A DNA stretch of 64,000 bases from Chitinophaga ginsengisoli (lineage in GTDB: Bacteria > Bacteroidota > Bacteroidia > Chitinophagales > Chitinophagaceae). Where the stretch lies: assembly GCF_003014595.1 (NCBI RefSeq), contig NZ_PYGK01000011.1, positions 124,001-188,000 of the forward strand, in the 5' to 3' direction. Both the position numbers and the translations under genes were made by a program. The notes under the pieces were generated by a model. It saw only the letters and a list, made by a program, of their open reading frames with translations, searched no databases and was not told where the DNA came from. Positions 47,477-56,145 of the stretch are shown one piece after another. How positions within the stretch are numbered: position 1 is the stretch's first letter; each line of letters begins with the position of its first letter.

Positions 47477-48523
47477 ATGGCAACAAAAATTCCTGTTACT
47501 ATCATCACAGGTTTTCTCGGTTCAGGTAAGACTACGCTGATCCGCAACCTTATTCAGAATGCTAATGGCCGCAGGCTGGCTGTTATTGTCAACGAGTTTG
47601 GCGAAATGGGTATAGATGGCGATATCCTGAAATCCTGCTGCTCCAATGAAGACGACGTACTTGAACTGAACAACGGTTGTCTCTGCTGCACCGTACAGGA
47701 AGAATTCCTGCCCGTAATGCTGCAACTGATGGAACGTAAGGATACTATTGATCACATCATCATTGAAACATCAGGATTGGCACTCCCTAAACCTTTACTG
47801 CATGCCTTTAACTGGCCTGAGCTGAAACCTCAGATCACCGTAGATGCAGTAGTAACGGTGGTAGATGTTGTCGGACAGGCCACTGGTGAGATCTGCGACA
47901 GGGAACGTGTACAGGCACAAAGACTGGCAGATGATTCCCTGGATCATGAAACACCCATTGAAGAGCTGTTCGAAGATCAATTGTCCTGCGCTGACCTGGT
48001 TGTGATGACCAAAAAAGACCTCGTAGACGAACCCCAATATGAAGAAGTAAGAGCGATCATCGCAGGCAAGGTACGTCCGGATGTGAAAATGGTCGCTGCT
48101 GCCAATGGGGTATTATCCGCAGAGATCCTCTTAGGTGTAAATGCAGCTGCGGAAGATGACCTGGACAGCCGCCACTCTCATCATGAGGAAGATCACGCCA
48201 ATGGCCTGGAACATGAGCATGACGATGATATTGATTCCGTAGTAGTGAATATTCATGCACCGCATACACCGGAAACACTGGTAGAAGCGTTAAAAGAGCT
48301 GATCGAAGAATATGAGATCTACCGTATAAAAGGATTTATAGATATCCCCGGTAAGCCGATGCGGATGGTATTACAAGGCGTATCTAACCGTTTCGATCAC
48401 TATTTCGACCGTAAGTGGAAAGATGGTGAAACGCGTAAAACAAGCCTGGTCATCATTGGAGATGAGTTACACGACAAGGACCTGGGTACTATTATCAATG
48501 AAAGACTGAGTGTAGTCAGCTAA
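47477..48523 (+). CDS. cobW: CobW-type GTPase / metal chaperone
   Basis: 348 residues. The GTPase P-loop 'FLGSGKTTLIRNL' and the metal-binding 'NGCLCCTV' (C-x-C-C) motif are those of COG0523 proteins. A His/Asp-rich stretch around residues 233-255 ('SRHSHHEEDHANGLEHEHDD') is an additional metal-binding loop. CobW proteins are thought to deliver Co2+ to the CobN chelatase, and cobN follows after 8 bp, which supports that role here. Confidence 0.9.
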   Translation: MATKIPVTIITGFLGSGKTTLIRNLIQNANGRRLAVIVNEFGEMGIDGDILKSCCSNEDDVLELNNGCLCCTVQEEFLPVMLQLMERKDTIDHIIIETSGLALPKPLLHAFNWPELKPQITVDAVVTVVDVVGQATGEICDRERVQAQRLADDSLDHETPIEELFEDQLSCADLVVMTKKDLVDEPQYEEVRAIIAGKVRPDVKMVAAANGVLSAEILLGVNAAAEDDLDSRHSHHEEDHANGLEHEHDDDIDSVVVNIHAPHTPETLVEALKELIEEYEIYRIKGFIDIPGKPMRMVLQGVSNRFDHYFDRKWKDGETRKTSLVIIGDELHDKDLGTIINERLSVVS

Positions 48524-48531
48524 TATCAGAC

Positions 48532-51500
48532 ATGCATCTTATTCCAACTATTCCGGGAGGATGGAACCCTAATGGTGAAGGGGTCTTCCATATACAACAA
48601 CAGCCAGGCGACATTGTGTTCCTGTCTGCCGCCGATACAGAGATCCATTCCCTGAACAATGCGTACCGGGAGCTGTATCAGCAGGCAGCAGGTGAACGGT
48701 CACTCAGCCGGTCCATACCAGGGAATTCCCCCCTGCCCTCATTGCGTATCGCCAACCTGGTATACCTGAAACAGGAACTGACGATCGATAAGTATGTAGA
48801 GGAAGTGATCGGCGAGGCAAAACTGGTCATATGCCGGTTGCTCGGCGGTAAGAACTATTACCCTTACCTGTTCGAAGCTGTCAGCATCACCTGTGAGCTG
48901 AAGAAGATCCCCGTACTATTCCTCCCGGGATATGATGTACCTGATATTGAACTGCTCAACAGTTCTACCGTTGACATTCATATAGCGGACACGGTCTGGA
49001 AATACCTTTGCGCAGGCGGCAGGCGCAATCACCTGCAATGCCTGCAATACGTCTTCCATACATTCTTTCAGCTACCCTATGAGTTTGAAGCACCGCAACG
49101 CTTGCCCGACCTGTTCCTCTTCCATCCGGAACGGGGGATTATTCTTTCGGGGGAAGAACATACCATCGCGCCACAACATGCGTCGGGGAACGCGGTAATC
49201 CTTGTATATCAAACCCATTACCTGGCGGATAATCTGGAGCCGGTATATTACCTGGCCACGGCGCTTGAACAACAGGGTATCAATCCGGTTATTGCCTTCG
49301 CCAGCAATCTCCGCGATCAGGCCACCTGTGATGAGCTATTCAACCTGTTACAGAGGATAGGGACCAGCATAGACGTGATCCTCAATACCACCAGCTTTTC
49401 TATTAAATCACTGCTGGATACAACAGACGATCAGTTCATTTTCCGAAAGATGAATGTGCCTGTCATACAGGCCATCTTCGCGTCCTGCACAAAAGAGATC
49501 TGGCAGGAGAACCTCTTCGGCCTGACCCCCACAGATGTCGCCATGAACATCGCGCTGCCGGAGATAGATGGAAGGATTATTACTACTGCCGTCTCGTTTA
49601 AGTCTTCCTTAGGAAGGGATGCACTGACGGATTCAGACATCCTCAAATACACCACGCATGAAGAAGGTTGCGACTTCGTAGTGGCATTCGCCAGACACTG
49701 GATAGCTATCAGGAATAAAGAAAATAAGGACAAGCGCATCGCACTCATCATGCCGAACTATCCGAACAAGGATAGTCGTCTGGCCAATGGTGTAGGTCTC
49801 GATACGCCTGCCAGCATGATAGAGATACTGCATGCACTAAAAACATATGACTATCATGTAGGAGAATTCGTTCCGGCAGATAGTGCAGAGCTGATAGAAC
49901 TGATCACACATTATATCACTAACGATACGGATACTGCCTTATACAGACCTTACCAGGTGAGTTTGAAACTGCCACAGTTCTATCAATACTATAATGCACT
50001 TTCTTCCGTGCTGAGAGAGAAGATTGAACAGCAATGGGGACAGCCTGAAGATTCTCCTAACTATCATGCGGATGAATTTATTATCCCCGGCTTCCTGCTG
50101 GGGAATATCTTTGTAAGTATCCAGCCTGCCCGTGGTTATAATCAGGACATTAAAGCGATCTATCATTCTCCTGACCTGCCACCTACCTATGCTTACCTGG
50201 CTTATTATTGCTGGGTGAACAACGTATTCAATGCGGATGCAGTAGTACATGTTGGCAAACACGGTAACCTCGAATGGCTGCCAGGCAAGAGTGTGGCACT
50301 GAGCAAAGAGACCTGTTTCCCGGCGGTGTTGTTAAACCCCATCCCACATTTTTATCCATTTATCATCAATGATCCCGGTGAAGGCACACAGGCCAAACGC
50401 AGGAATCATGCTATTATCATCGATCACCTGATACCGCCTATGACAAGAGCGGAGAGTTATGGTATACTGACCAAACTGGAACATCTCATCGATGAATATT
50501 ACGACGCCTACAGCATAGATCCCAAACGAACAGCAGTGATCAAAACACAGATCACACAACTGGTAGCGGAAGCAAATCTGGAAGCTGATCTGCAATCGTC
50601 TGTGAAAGACATAGATGAATTGCTGCTAAAACTGGATGGCTATCTCTGTGAATTGAAAGAAGCACAGATCAGGGATGGCCTGCACATCCTGGGTAAGGTA
50701 CCGGAAGGAGAACAGCTCACCGATCTACTCGTAGCCTTACATCGTGTGCCTGTAGCTGGAAAAATGGGGATCACACAAGTGCTGGCCCAGGACCTGGGTC
50801 TGGCGCTGGACCCTTTGAATTGCGACTATCAAGCCGCTTTCATAGCAAATAACCCACATACCGCATTTTCATCATGCCGGATCAATGGAGATGTAATAGC
50901 TGTGCTTGAAGGACTGGCGAAGACACTGATCAGTGAGGCGCTTACCGGAACTCATAGCCCGATTGCTGCCCTGTACCCGCTTACCCGCAAATACTGTCAG
51001 TTTATTATCGACAATACATTACCTAAGATACAGGCTACCAACGAGGAGATCACCAATCTGCTACAGGGGCTGAACGGTCATTATGTGCCTTCAGGTAGTT
51101 CAGGTGCGCCAACCAGAGGGCGACTGGATGTATTACCTACGGGACGCAATTTCTATTCCGTAGATGTTCGTGCCATCCCCACACAAACTGCCTATAACCT
51201 GGGTGTGAAGAGCGCCAACCTGATCATCGACAGGTATCTGCAGGAGCATGGAGATTATCCGGAATCGATCGGACTGTCTGTATGGGGCACTTCCACGATG
51301 CGTACCGGTGGTGATGATATTGCACAGGCACTGGCGCTGATGGGCGTAAAACCTGTATGGCAGACTGCTAACAGGCGGGTAAGCGATTTTGAGATCATTC
51401 CGCTGATCACTTTACGGCGTCCAAGAGTAGATGTGATGCTGCGCATTTCCGGCTTTTTCAGGGATGCTTTCCCCGATGTGATTTCACTCTTTAATGCAGC

Positions 51501-52329
51501 AGTAGAGAAAGTAGCACAGCTGGATGAGCCTTTTGAGCAGAATCCCGTCAGAAAGCGTTTTCTGAAAGAAAAAGAAGAATGGCAATCAAAAGGGCTCAAC
51601 GAGGAAAAGGCCCATAAACGTGCGCTATTCAGGGTGTTCGGTTCCAAGCCAGGTGCCTACGGGGCCGGCCTGCAGGCAGTCATCGATGAGAAGAACTGGC
51701 AATCAAGAGAAGACCTGGCAAAAGTCTACATCAACTGGAGTGGTTATGCCTATGGCGCAGACCGCATCGGCGAATCAGCCCACGAGGTATTTGAAAAACG
51801 GTTGTCTGATATACAGATCGTCATGCACAACCAGGACAACAGGGAACATGATATCCTGGATTCCGACGACTACTACCAATTTCAGGGAGGATTAGCCAAT
51901 GCCGTACAGACCATTACGGGTACACAGCCTTCTATCTATTTTGGGGATCATGCCCGCCCGGAACATCCGCAGGTAAAGACATTAAAACAAGAGCTGTTAA
52001 AAGTATACCGTTCCCGTGTGATCAATCCTAAATGGATTGCGGGCGTAAAACGACACGGGTACAAAGGCGCTTTTGAAATGGCGGCTACGATGGATTATCT
52101 GTTTGCTTACGACGCCACCACCGACCTGATAGATGACTTCATGTATGAAGGTATCACCCGGGCATATCTCTTCGATGAAGAGAACAGGCAATTCATAGAA
52201 CAGGTAAATCCATGGGCATTGAAAGACATGACGGAACGTATGCTGGAAGCTATTCAGCGGGGAATGTGGAAACACCCGGAAAAAGAAACATTGGAACGCC
52301 TGCAGCAGCTGTTTGTAGACCAGGAATGA
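48532..52329 (+). CDS. cobN: large cobaltochelatase subunit CobN
   Basis: 1265 residues, the usual size of CobN/ChlH-type proteins. The conserved 'VVHVGKHGNLEWLPGKSVAL' lies near residue 574, and 'SGSSGAPTRGRLDVLPTGRNF' and 'LSVWGTSTMRTGGDDIAQAL' are diagnostic. CobN holds the corrin (hydrogenobyrinic acid a,c-diamide in the aerobic pathway), while the ATPase pair, here the ChlI-like and VWA proteins encoded upstream, drives cobalt insertion. The presence of CobN alongside CbiX is discussed in the findings. It ends the cobalamin operon and its stop lies 2 bp from that of the convergent amidohydrolase. Confidence 0.92.
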   Translation: MHLIPTIPGGWNPNGEGVFHIQQQPGDIVFLSAADTEIHSLNNAYRELYQQAAGERSLSRSIPGNSPLPSLRIANLVYLKQELTIDKYVEEVIGEAKLVICRLLGGKNYYPYLFEAVSITCELKKIPVLFLPGYDVPDIELLNSSTVDIHIADTVWKYLCAGGRRNHLQCLQYVFHTFFQLPYEFEAPQRLPDLFLFHPERGIILSGEEHTIAPQHASGNAVILVYQTHYLADNLEPVYYLATALEQQGINPVIAFASNLRDQATCDELFNLLQRIGTSIDVILNTTSFSIKSLLDTTDDQFIFRKMNVPVIQAIFASCTKEIWQENLFGLTPTDVAMNIALPEIDGRIITTAVSFKSSLGRDALTDSDILKYTTHEEGCDFVVAFARHWIAIRNKENKDKRIALIMPNYPNKDSRLANGVGLDTPASMIEILHALKTYDYHVGEFVPADSAELIELITHYITNDTDTALYRPYQVSLKLPQFYQYYNALSSVLREKIEQQWGQPEDSPNYHADEFIIPGFLLGNIFVSIQPARGYNQDIKAIYHSPDLPPTYAYLAYYCWVNNVFNADAVVHVGKHGNLEWLPGKSVALSKETCFPAVLLNPIPHFYPFIINDPGEGTQAKRRNHAIIIDHLIPPMTRAESYGILTKLEHLIDEYYDAYSIDPKRTAVIKTQITQLVAEANLEADLQSSVKDIDELLLKLDGYLCELKEAQIRDGLHILGKVPEGEQLTDLLVALHRVPVAGKMGITQVLAQDLGLALDPLNCDYQAAFIANNPHTAFSSCRINGDVIAVLEGLAKTLISEALTGTHSPIAALYPLTRKYCQFIIDNTLPKIQATNEEITNLLQGLNGHYVPSGSSGAPTRGRLDVLPTGRNFYSVDVRAIPTQTAYNLGVKSANLIIDRYLQEHGDYPESIGLSVWGTSTMRTGGDDIAQALALMGVKPVWQTANRRVSDFEIIPLITLRRPRVDVMLRISGFFRDAFPDVISLFNAAVEKVAQLDEPFEQNPVRKRFLKEKEEWQSKGLNEEKAHKRALFRVFGSKPGAYGAGLQAVIDEKNWQSREDLAKVYINWSGYAYGADRIGESAHEVFEKRLSDIQIVMHNQDNREHDILDSDDYYQFQGGLANAVQTITGTQPSIYFGDHARPEHPQVKTLKQELLKVYRSRVINPKWIAGVKRHGYKGAFEMAATMDYLFAYDATTDLIDDFMYEGITRAYLFDEENRQFIEQVNPWALKDMTERMLEAIQRGMWKHPEKETLERLQQLFVDQE

Positions 52330-52331
52330 TC

Positions 52332-54293
52332 TTAGTCATGTACATCACTGTCGGTGAGATCTTTTGATTTTTCTTTTCCCTGTCCATTCTCCGATATGCC
52401 TGGGTTTCCCGTTTTGCCAATGGTGAAGACTTTAGGCTGACCGGGGCTATTTAAGTTTAAAAAACTCCTTGGATTCGCTCTTGCCACCTGGTCAAAATCT
52501 TCAACCGACAGTCCGCCCATCATATCAGCCAGCATATTCTTGTCTGATTTATGATTGCGTACCACAAAGAAATCAGTACCATACAAGACCTTCCCTCTCA
52601 GGTCCTTGTTCTGTAAGGTCTCTTTCAATAAAGGCAGGATGCCGGCGTCATTGTGGAGTATATAGCTGATGTCCGCATATACATTGTCATACTGCAGCAT
52701 CATACTGGAGATAATGGAATACCAGTCAGTATAACGCCAGATCTGTTCCGGCTTGCCTGGTGATGGCGTCCCGTCCTTCTTTCTGAGGAACTCAATACCG
52801 CTGTGAGGATGTTTAGTCAGCTGACTACTATAATTGTTCCTGTCCTTCTCAAAGTAACGGAGCCATTCATCATCTCCCCCGAAATGTCCCAGGCAGATCT
52901 TTAGTTTGCTCAGGTCACGGGTTAATCCGGTATCACTATATCCGAAGAGTTCCTTCACCCGCTTAATGTCCTTTTCACTGGCTATCTTCCTTGATGCTTC
53001 ACCACCGATCACCTTATGTAACAGCCCTTTGTCCAACAGGCAAAGGAAGTTCATAGGATGTGTAAAGTTGGTAGTAAAATCAATGTTCTTCGTTTCCGGC
53101 AGGTCCAGCGGTACATAGTCCGTTTTCAGACTGTCTTTGTTTTCTTTCTCTTCATCTGTTTCATAACCATCATACCCATTTTTCCCGTTCTGCTGTTTGC
53201 TCATAGGTTGCTCAAATATCGGATGCTGATACCACGCTGTTTGCTTCCGCCCCCTGTAAAAAATAGTTCCCTTGATACAATGTGTCAGTATGGGGATATT
53301 ATTATCCGCCGCATACTTCCATAAAGGCAGCAGCCTGATATCAAAAGGGAAGTAACCCAATGCCGGATAGATCTTGATCCCGCTGAATTGTTTGTCTTCC
53401 AGGTAATCCTTAATGAAACAATCTTCCAGGATAACCTTAACTCCCACCTGCTTCCATACAAAGAAAGGTTTATCTCCTTCCATGGCCCGTTTTTCCTCTC
53501 CTACAGGCACACATCTCCTGGGGTCCACAAATACAAAGGGAAAAAGGGTTTCTTTATTTTCCTCTTTCAAGGCGGCCAGTTCCTTCATCTGATCGCGATA
53601 CCTCGTTCTACTCTTACCGGCGTCCATATAGTCCATATCCATCGGTAGCACCACAAAGCCAGTCCCAGTAGGATACTGGGATTTCAGCTTTGAGAAGATA
53701 GTACGCTGATGCCGGTGAAACGCATAACGACCGATATTCAGATAACGGGCGAACATCTCTTTCGTCTGCTTGCCGGGCAACATCACCAGCAACTTCTTTA
53801 AGCCACTGCTCATCCATGACAGGAAATTCCTGATAGTTGGGAATAACAACAACACAAAGATGACAAAGCATCCCTGTAGGAACTTGCCATGAATGGGCAA
53901 CATATAGGGCGAAAGCCATGCGATAAAGTTGCTGGTTACTTTTGACAACCAGTTCTCCTTCGGCAGCACAGCAGGTAATAATTTATTCAATAGAAAAAAG
54001 GTCTGGAAGAAAAGATAATATTCCAGGATCGTTGTGAACGGCCAGCATTTATTATAGACCAGGTTCACATGCGTGAACCATCTGCGTAGTCTTTTAAACC
54101 AGAGCCTATACGGTATCCTGGCCGGCCATCTATACCACCAGCGAAAAATACTGACCAATACATTGAGTGAAATAAGATAATGGAATGGTTCGGGCACAAA
54201 AGTGCGCGCCAGATAAGGAGGCACATGATCACCTGTAAATACATGCGTATGACAGTTGATAATGGGGGCTTTTTCTTCCGCCATGACAATCAT
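52332..54293 (-). CDS. membrane-associated amidohydrolase-like protein
   Basis: 653 residues from the ATG at 54291-54293; an ATG three codons later is equally possible. 'IINCHTHVFTGDH' near the start is the HxH metal motif of amidohydrolases, 'IPILTHCIKG' and 'KICLGHFGGDDEWL' supply later His ligands, and 'LYGTDFF' near the C-terminus supplies the Asp. This order resembles ACMSD-type/amidohydrolase_2 proteins. Between the HxH motif and the rest of the barrel an insert of more than 100 residues contains two to four hydrophobic, aromatic-rich segments ('YYLFFQTFFLLNKLLPAVLP', 'GCFVIFVLLLFP'), so the enzyme is probably membrane-bound. The substrate is unknown. It diverges from the LodA-like cassette and has a palindromic candidate operator 52 bp upstream. 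Confidence 0.72.
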   Translation of the reverse strand: MIVMAEEKAPIINCHTHVFTGDHVPPYLARTFVPEPFHYLISLNVLVSIFRWWYRWPARIPYRLWFKRLRRWFTHVNLVYNKCWPFTTILEYYLFFQTFFLLNKLLPAVLPKENWLSKVTSNFIAWLSPYMLPIHGKFLQGCFVIFVLLLFPTIRNFLSWMSSGLKKLLVMLPGKQTKEMFARYLNIGRYAFHRHQRTIFSKLKSQYPTGTGFVVLPMDMDYMDAGKSRTRYRDQMKELAALKEENKETLFPFVFVDPRRCVPVGEEKRAMEGDKPFFVWKQVGVKVILEDCFIKDYLEDKQFSGIKIYPALGYFPFDIRLLPLWKYAADNNIPILTHCIKGTIFYRGRKQTAWYQHPIFEQPMSKQQNGKNGYDGYETDEEKENKDSLKTDYVPLDLPETKNIDFTTNFTHPMNFLCLLDKGLLHKVIGGEASRKIASEKDIKRVKELFGYSDTGLTRDLSKLKICLGHFGGDDEWLRYFEKDRNNYSSQLTKHPHSGIEFLRKKDGTPSPGKPEQIWRYTDWYSIISSMMLQYDNVYADISYILHNDAGILPLLKETLQNKDLRGKVLYGTDFFVVRNHKSDKNMLADMMGGLSVEDFDQVARANPRSFLNLNSPGQPKVFTIGKTGNPGISENGQGKEKSKDLTDSDVHD

Positions 54294-54344
54294 TTTAATG
54301 GGGTTCCCTGATGTATGCAATGTAACTGTATTTTCGCCGATAGG

Positions 54345-54366
54345 AAATACAAACTAGTTGGTATTT
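54345..54366. promoter_or_regulatory. near-perfect palindrome, second copy of the candidate operator
   Basis: The 22 bases around a CTAG centre form a palindrome with one mismatched pair and share the arms AAATAC-AA and TTGGTATTT with the site at 10113-10136. It lies 52 bp upstream of the amidohydrolase ATG, and its inner half contains TTTG on the minus strand, so it could cover a -33 element. A TetR-like regulator is a guess. Confidence 0.5.
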
Positions 54367-54426
54367 TCAAATGGAGAAGATGCATGGGAAAGGATATATA
54401 TGTTTTCTTCTCAATTCAAAAATCAT

Positions 54427-54458
54427 TTTGATACCTACGGAAAAAGTCTTTATCTTTA
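54427..54458 (+). promoter_or_regulatory. candidate promoter of the LodA-like cassette
   Basis: TTTG at 54427-54430, a 20-base spacer and TATCTTTA at 54451-54458 approach the Bacteroidota -33/-7 consensus (TTTG, TAnnTTTG). A second weaker pair (ATTG at 54470, TACATTTA at 54490) lies downstream. The predicted leader would be about 100-150 bases. The remainder of the 318-bp divergent interval shows nothing else. Confidence 0.35.
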
Positions 54459-54611
54459 AAAGACCTCGAATTGACCGGCTCATTCTAAGTACATTTACTA
54501 ATAGACAAAATAACTATTACAAACAAGTCATGTGAACCGCAGTATTGCAGGTTAAGATCTCTATTGTTTCATTCCACTCCGACTCACTAAAATTCTAAAC
54601 ATCTACTCATC

Positions 54612-56123
54612 ATGCAACGTAATTTTGAACGTTACCTGGGACCCGTATTTAAAAGAGCGCAACTCAACCGTCTGCGGACAGAAGCCCTGAAGTCCGTCCA
54701 GTTTACAGGAAAAGGCATTCAGCCCATGGAATACTCCACTTTTGAAACTGATGAAGCGCCGATTTCCATTCCTCCTGAATTCAATGGCAAAGACTATGTT
54801 TCATTCCTCTTATGCATCGATGCAGAGATTGAACACGGCCTGATGCTGCAATACCTGTATGCTGCCTATAGTCTTGGCGGTTCCCAGGTACCACCGGAAC
54901 ATCAGCAAGATATACGTAATGCGCAGGAGGTGATCCTGGGTATTGCCAAAGAAGAAATGGGACATTTCATTTCTGTACAGAATGTCCTGAAGCTGATCGG
55001 TGCCCCCCTGCATTTCGAAAGACAGGACTATCCATGGGATACACCCTTTTATCCGTTTCCCTTCAAACTGGAACCACTGACTTTAAACTCACTGGCAAAA
55101 TATGTATATGCGGAAGCCCCTCAGAGCTGGCTGGACAGCACCGATCCGGACGCTGAGGAAATAGTCGCCATCGTTAAAAAAGAAGTACCACACCCCAATA
55201 CAGTCGGAGCATTGTTTGAGGTGCTGCTCAAGTTGATCAAAGATCCTGACGTTATTCCTGATGAAGCCTTCCAGGCAGAAACATATCCATTCCAGGCCAA
55301 GTTTGATGAATGGGGCCGCGGCTACCAGGGCGGACAGCGGGGCAATACCATGTCTGGCGTACCCGGTACTCCGGATGTACTCGTGATGCCACTTGCCAGC
55401 AGGGATGATGCCTATAATGCTATCAATGAAATAGCGGAACAAGGCGAAGCCACCTCGCCTGAAAACAATCAGGATTCACACTTTGTACGCTTCCTGAACT
55501 TATATAAGACCCTTAAACAGATAGATAGCGATGGAAGCTGGTCATTCTCCCGCAACCTGGCGGTCAACCCCGAGATACCTACCAGCGCTGATAGTCCTGA
55601 GTCATCACCTTCCGAAGGACAGATCTCCGATCCTACTGATGAGCAACTTGATTACATCACCAACATAGAGGCGCAGAACTGGGGACATCTGTTCAATATC
55701 CGTTACCGGATGTTACTGAATTTCCTTACACACAGTTTTGTACTGGACAATGGCTACAACAATGCCGGCGCCATCTCCCCACGCGGTATGATCATCAATT
55801 CCACTTTCGGGGAAATGTACAATCTGCGCAGTATTGCCACTGTCATGGTGCAATTACCACTACTGCAGGATCCCGGGACCATTAATGCAAATACCAAATA
55901 TGCCGGTCCGCCTTTCCTCGTGCCTTACACCTTATCATTACCTACAGGTGAGCATAACAGGTGGCGTGCACACAAAGATCTCATTCTGGCATCAGGACCA
56001 ATTATCCAGACCCTGCTGAACCAATCCAAAGAACACAATCATCGCTACCTCTACTCCCTGCTCGAAGCAGATGCAAAATTATTACAGGTAATAGAAGAGC
56101 TCACAAGCATCTGCAGCTGTTAA
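54612..56123 (+). CDS. VioB-type ferritin-like protein
   Basis: 503 residues. Residues about 60-130 match the ferritin-like domain found in VioB/iminophenyl-pyruvate dimer synthase relatives: 'LCIDAEIEHGLMLQYLYAAY' with Glu72/Glu74, and 'IAKEEMGHFISVQNVLKLIG' with Glu114/Glu115 and His118, the carboxylate/histidine di-metal ligands. A later helix 'NIEAQNWGHLFNIRYRMLLN' may belong to the same bundle. The product may be a di-iron oxidase or oxygenase. No signal peptide is seen, so it should be cytoplasmic. It is the first gene of a tight cassette (22 bp before the LodA-like gene), so a role in maturing or assisting the LodA-like protein, or in modifying its product, is likely but not shown. Confidence 0.8.
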   Translation: MQRNFERYLGPVFKRAQLNRLRTEALKSVQFTGKGIQPMEYSTFETDEAPISIPPEFNGKDYVSFLLCIDAEIEHGLMLQYLYAAYSLGGSQVPPEHQQDIRNAQEVILGIAKEEMGHFISVQNVLKLIGAPLHFERQDYPWDTPFYPFPFKLEPLTLNSLAKYVYAEAPQSWLDSTDPDAEEIVAIVKKEVPHPNTVGALFEVLLKLIKDPDVIPDEAFQAETYPFQAKFDEWGRGYQGGQRGNTMSGVPGTPDVLVMPLASRDDAYNAINEIAEQGEATSPENNQDSHFVRFLNLYKTLKQIDSDGSWSFSRNLAVNPEIPTSADSPESSPSEGQISDPTDEQLDYITNIEAQNWGHLFNIRYRMLLNFLTHSFVLDNGYNNAGAISPRGMIINSTFGEMYNLRSIATVMVQLPLLQDPGTINANTKYAGPPFLVPYTLSLPTGEHNRWRAHKDLILASGPIIQTLLNQSKEHNHRYLYSLLEADAKLLQVIEELTSICSC

Positions 56124-56145
56124 GTAACCAGTAAAAACAAACGTT

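Noticed and set aside
54345-54366. Reading the palindrome as a terminator of the cobalamin or amidohydrolase transcript
   Set aside because: It lies 5' of both divergent genes, has one mismatch and matches another upstream site, so an operator is more likely.
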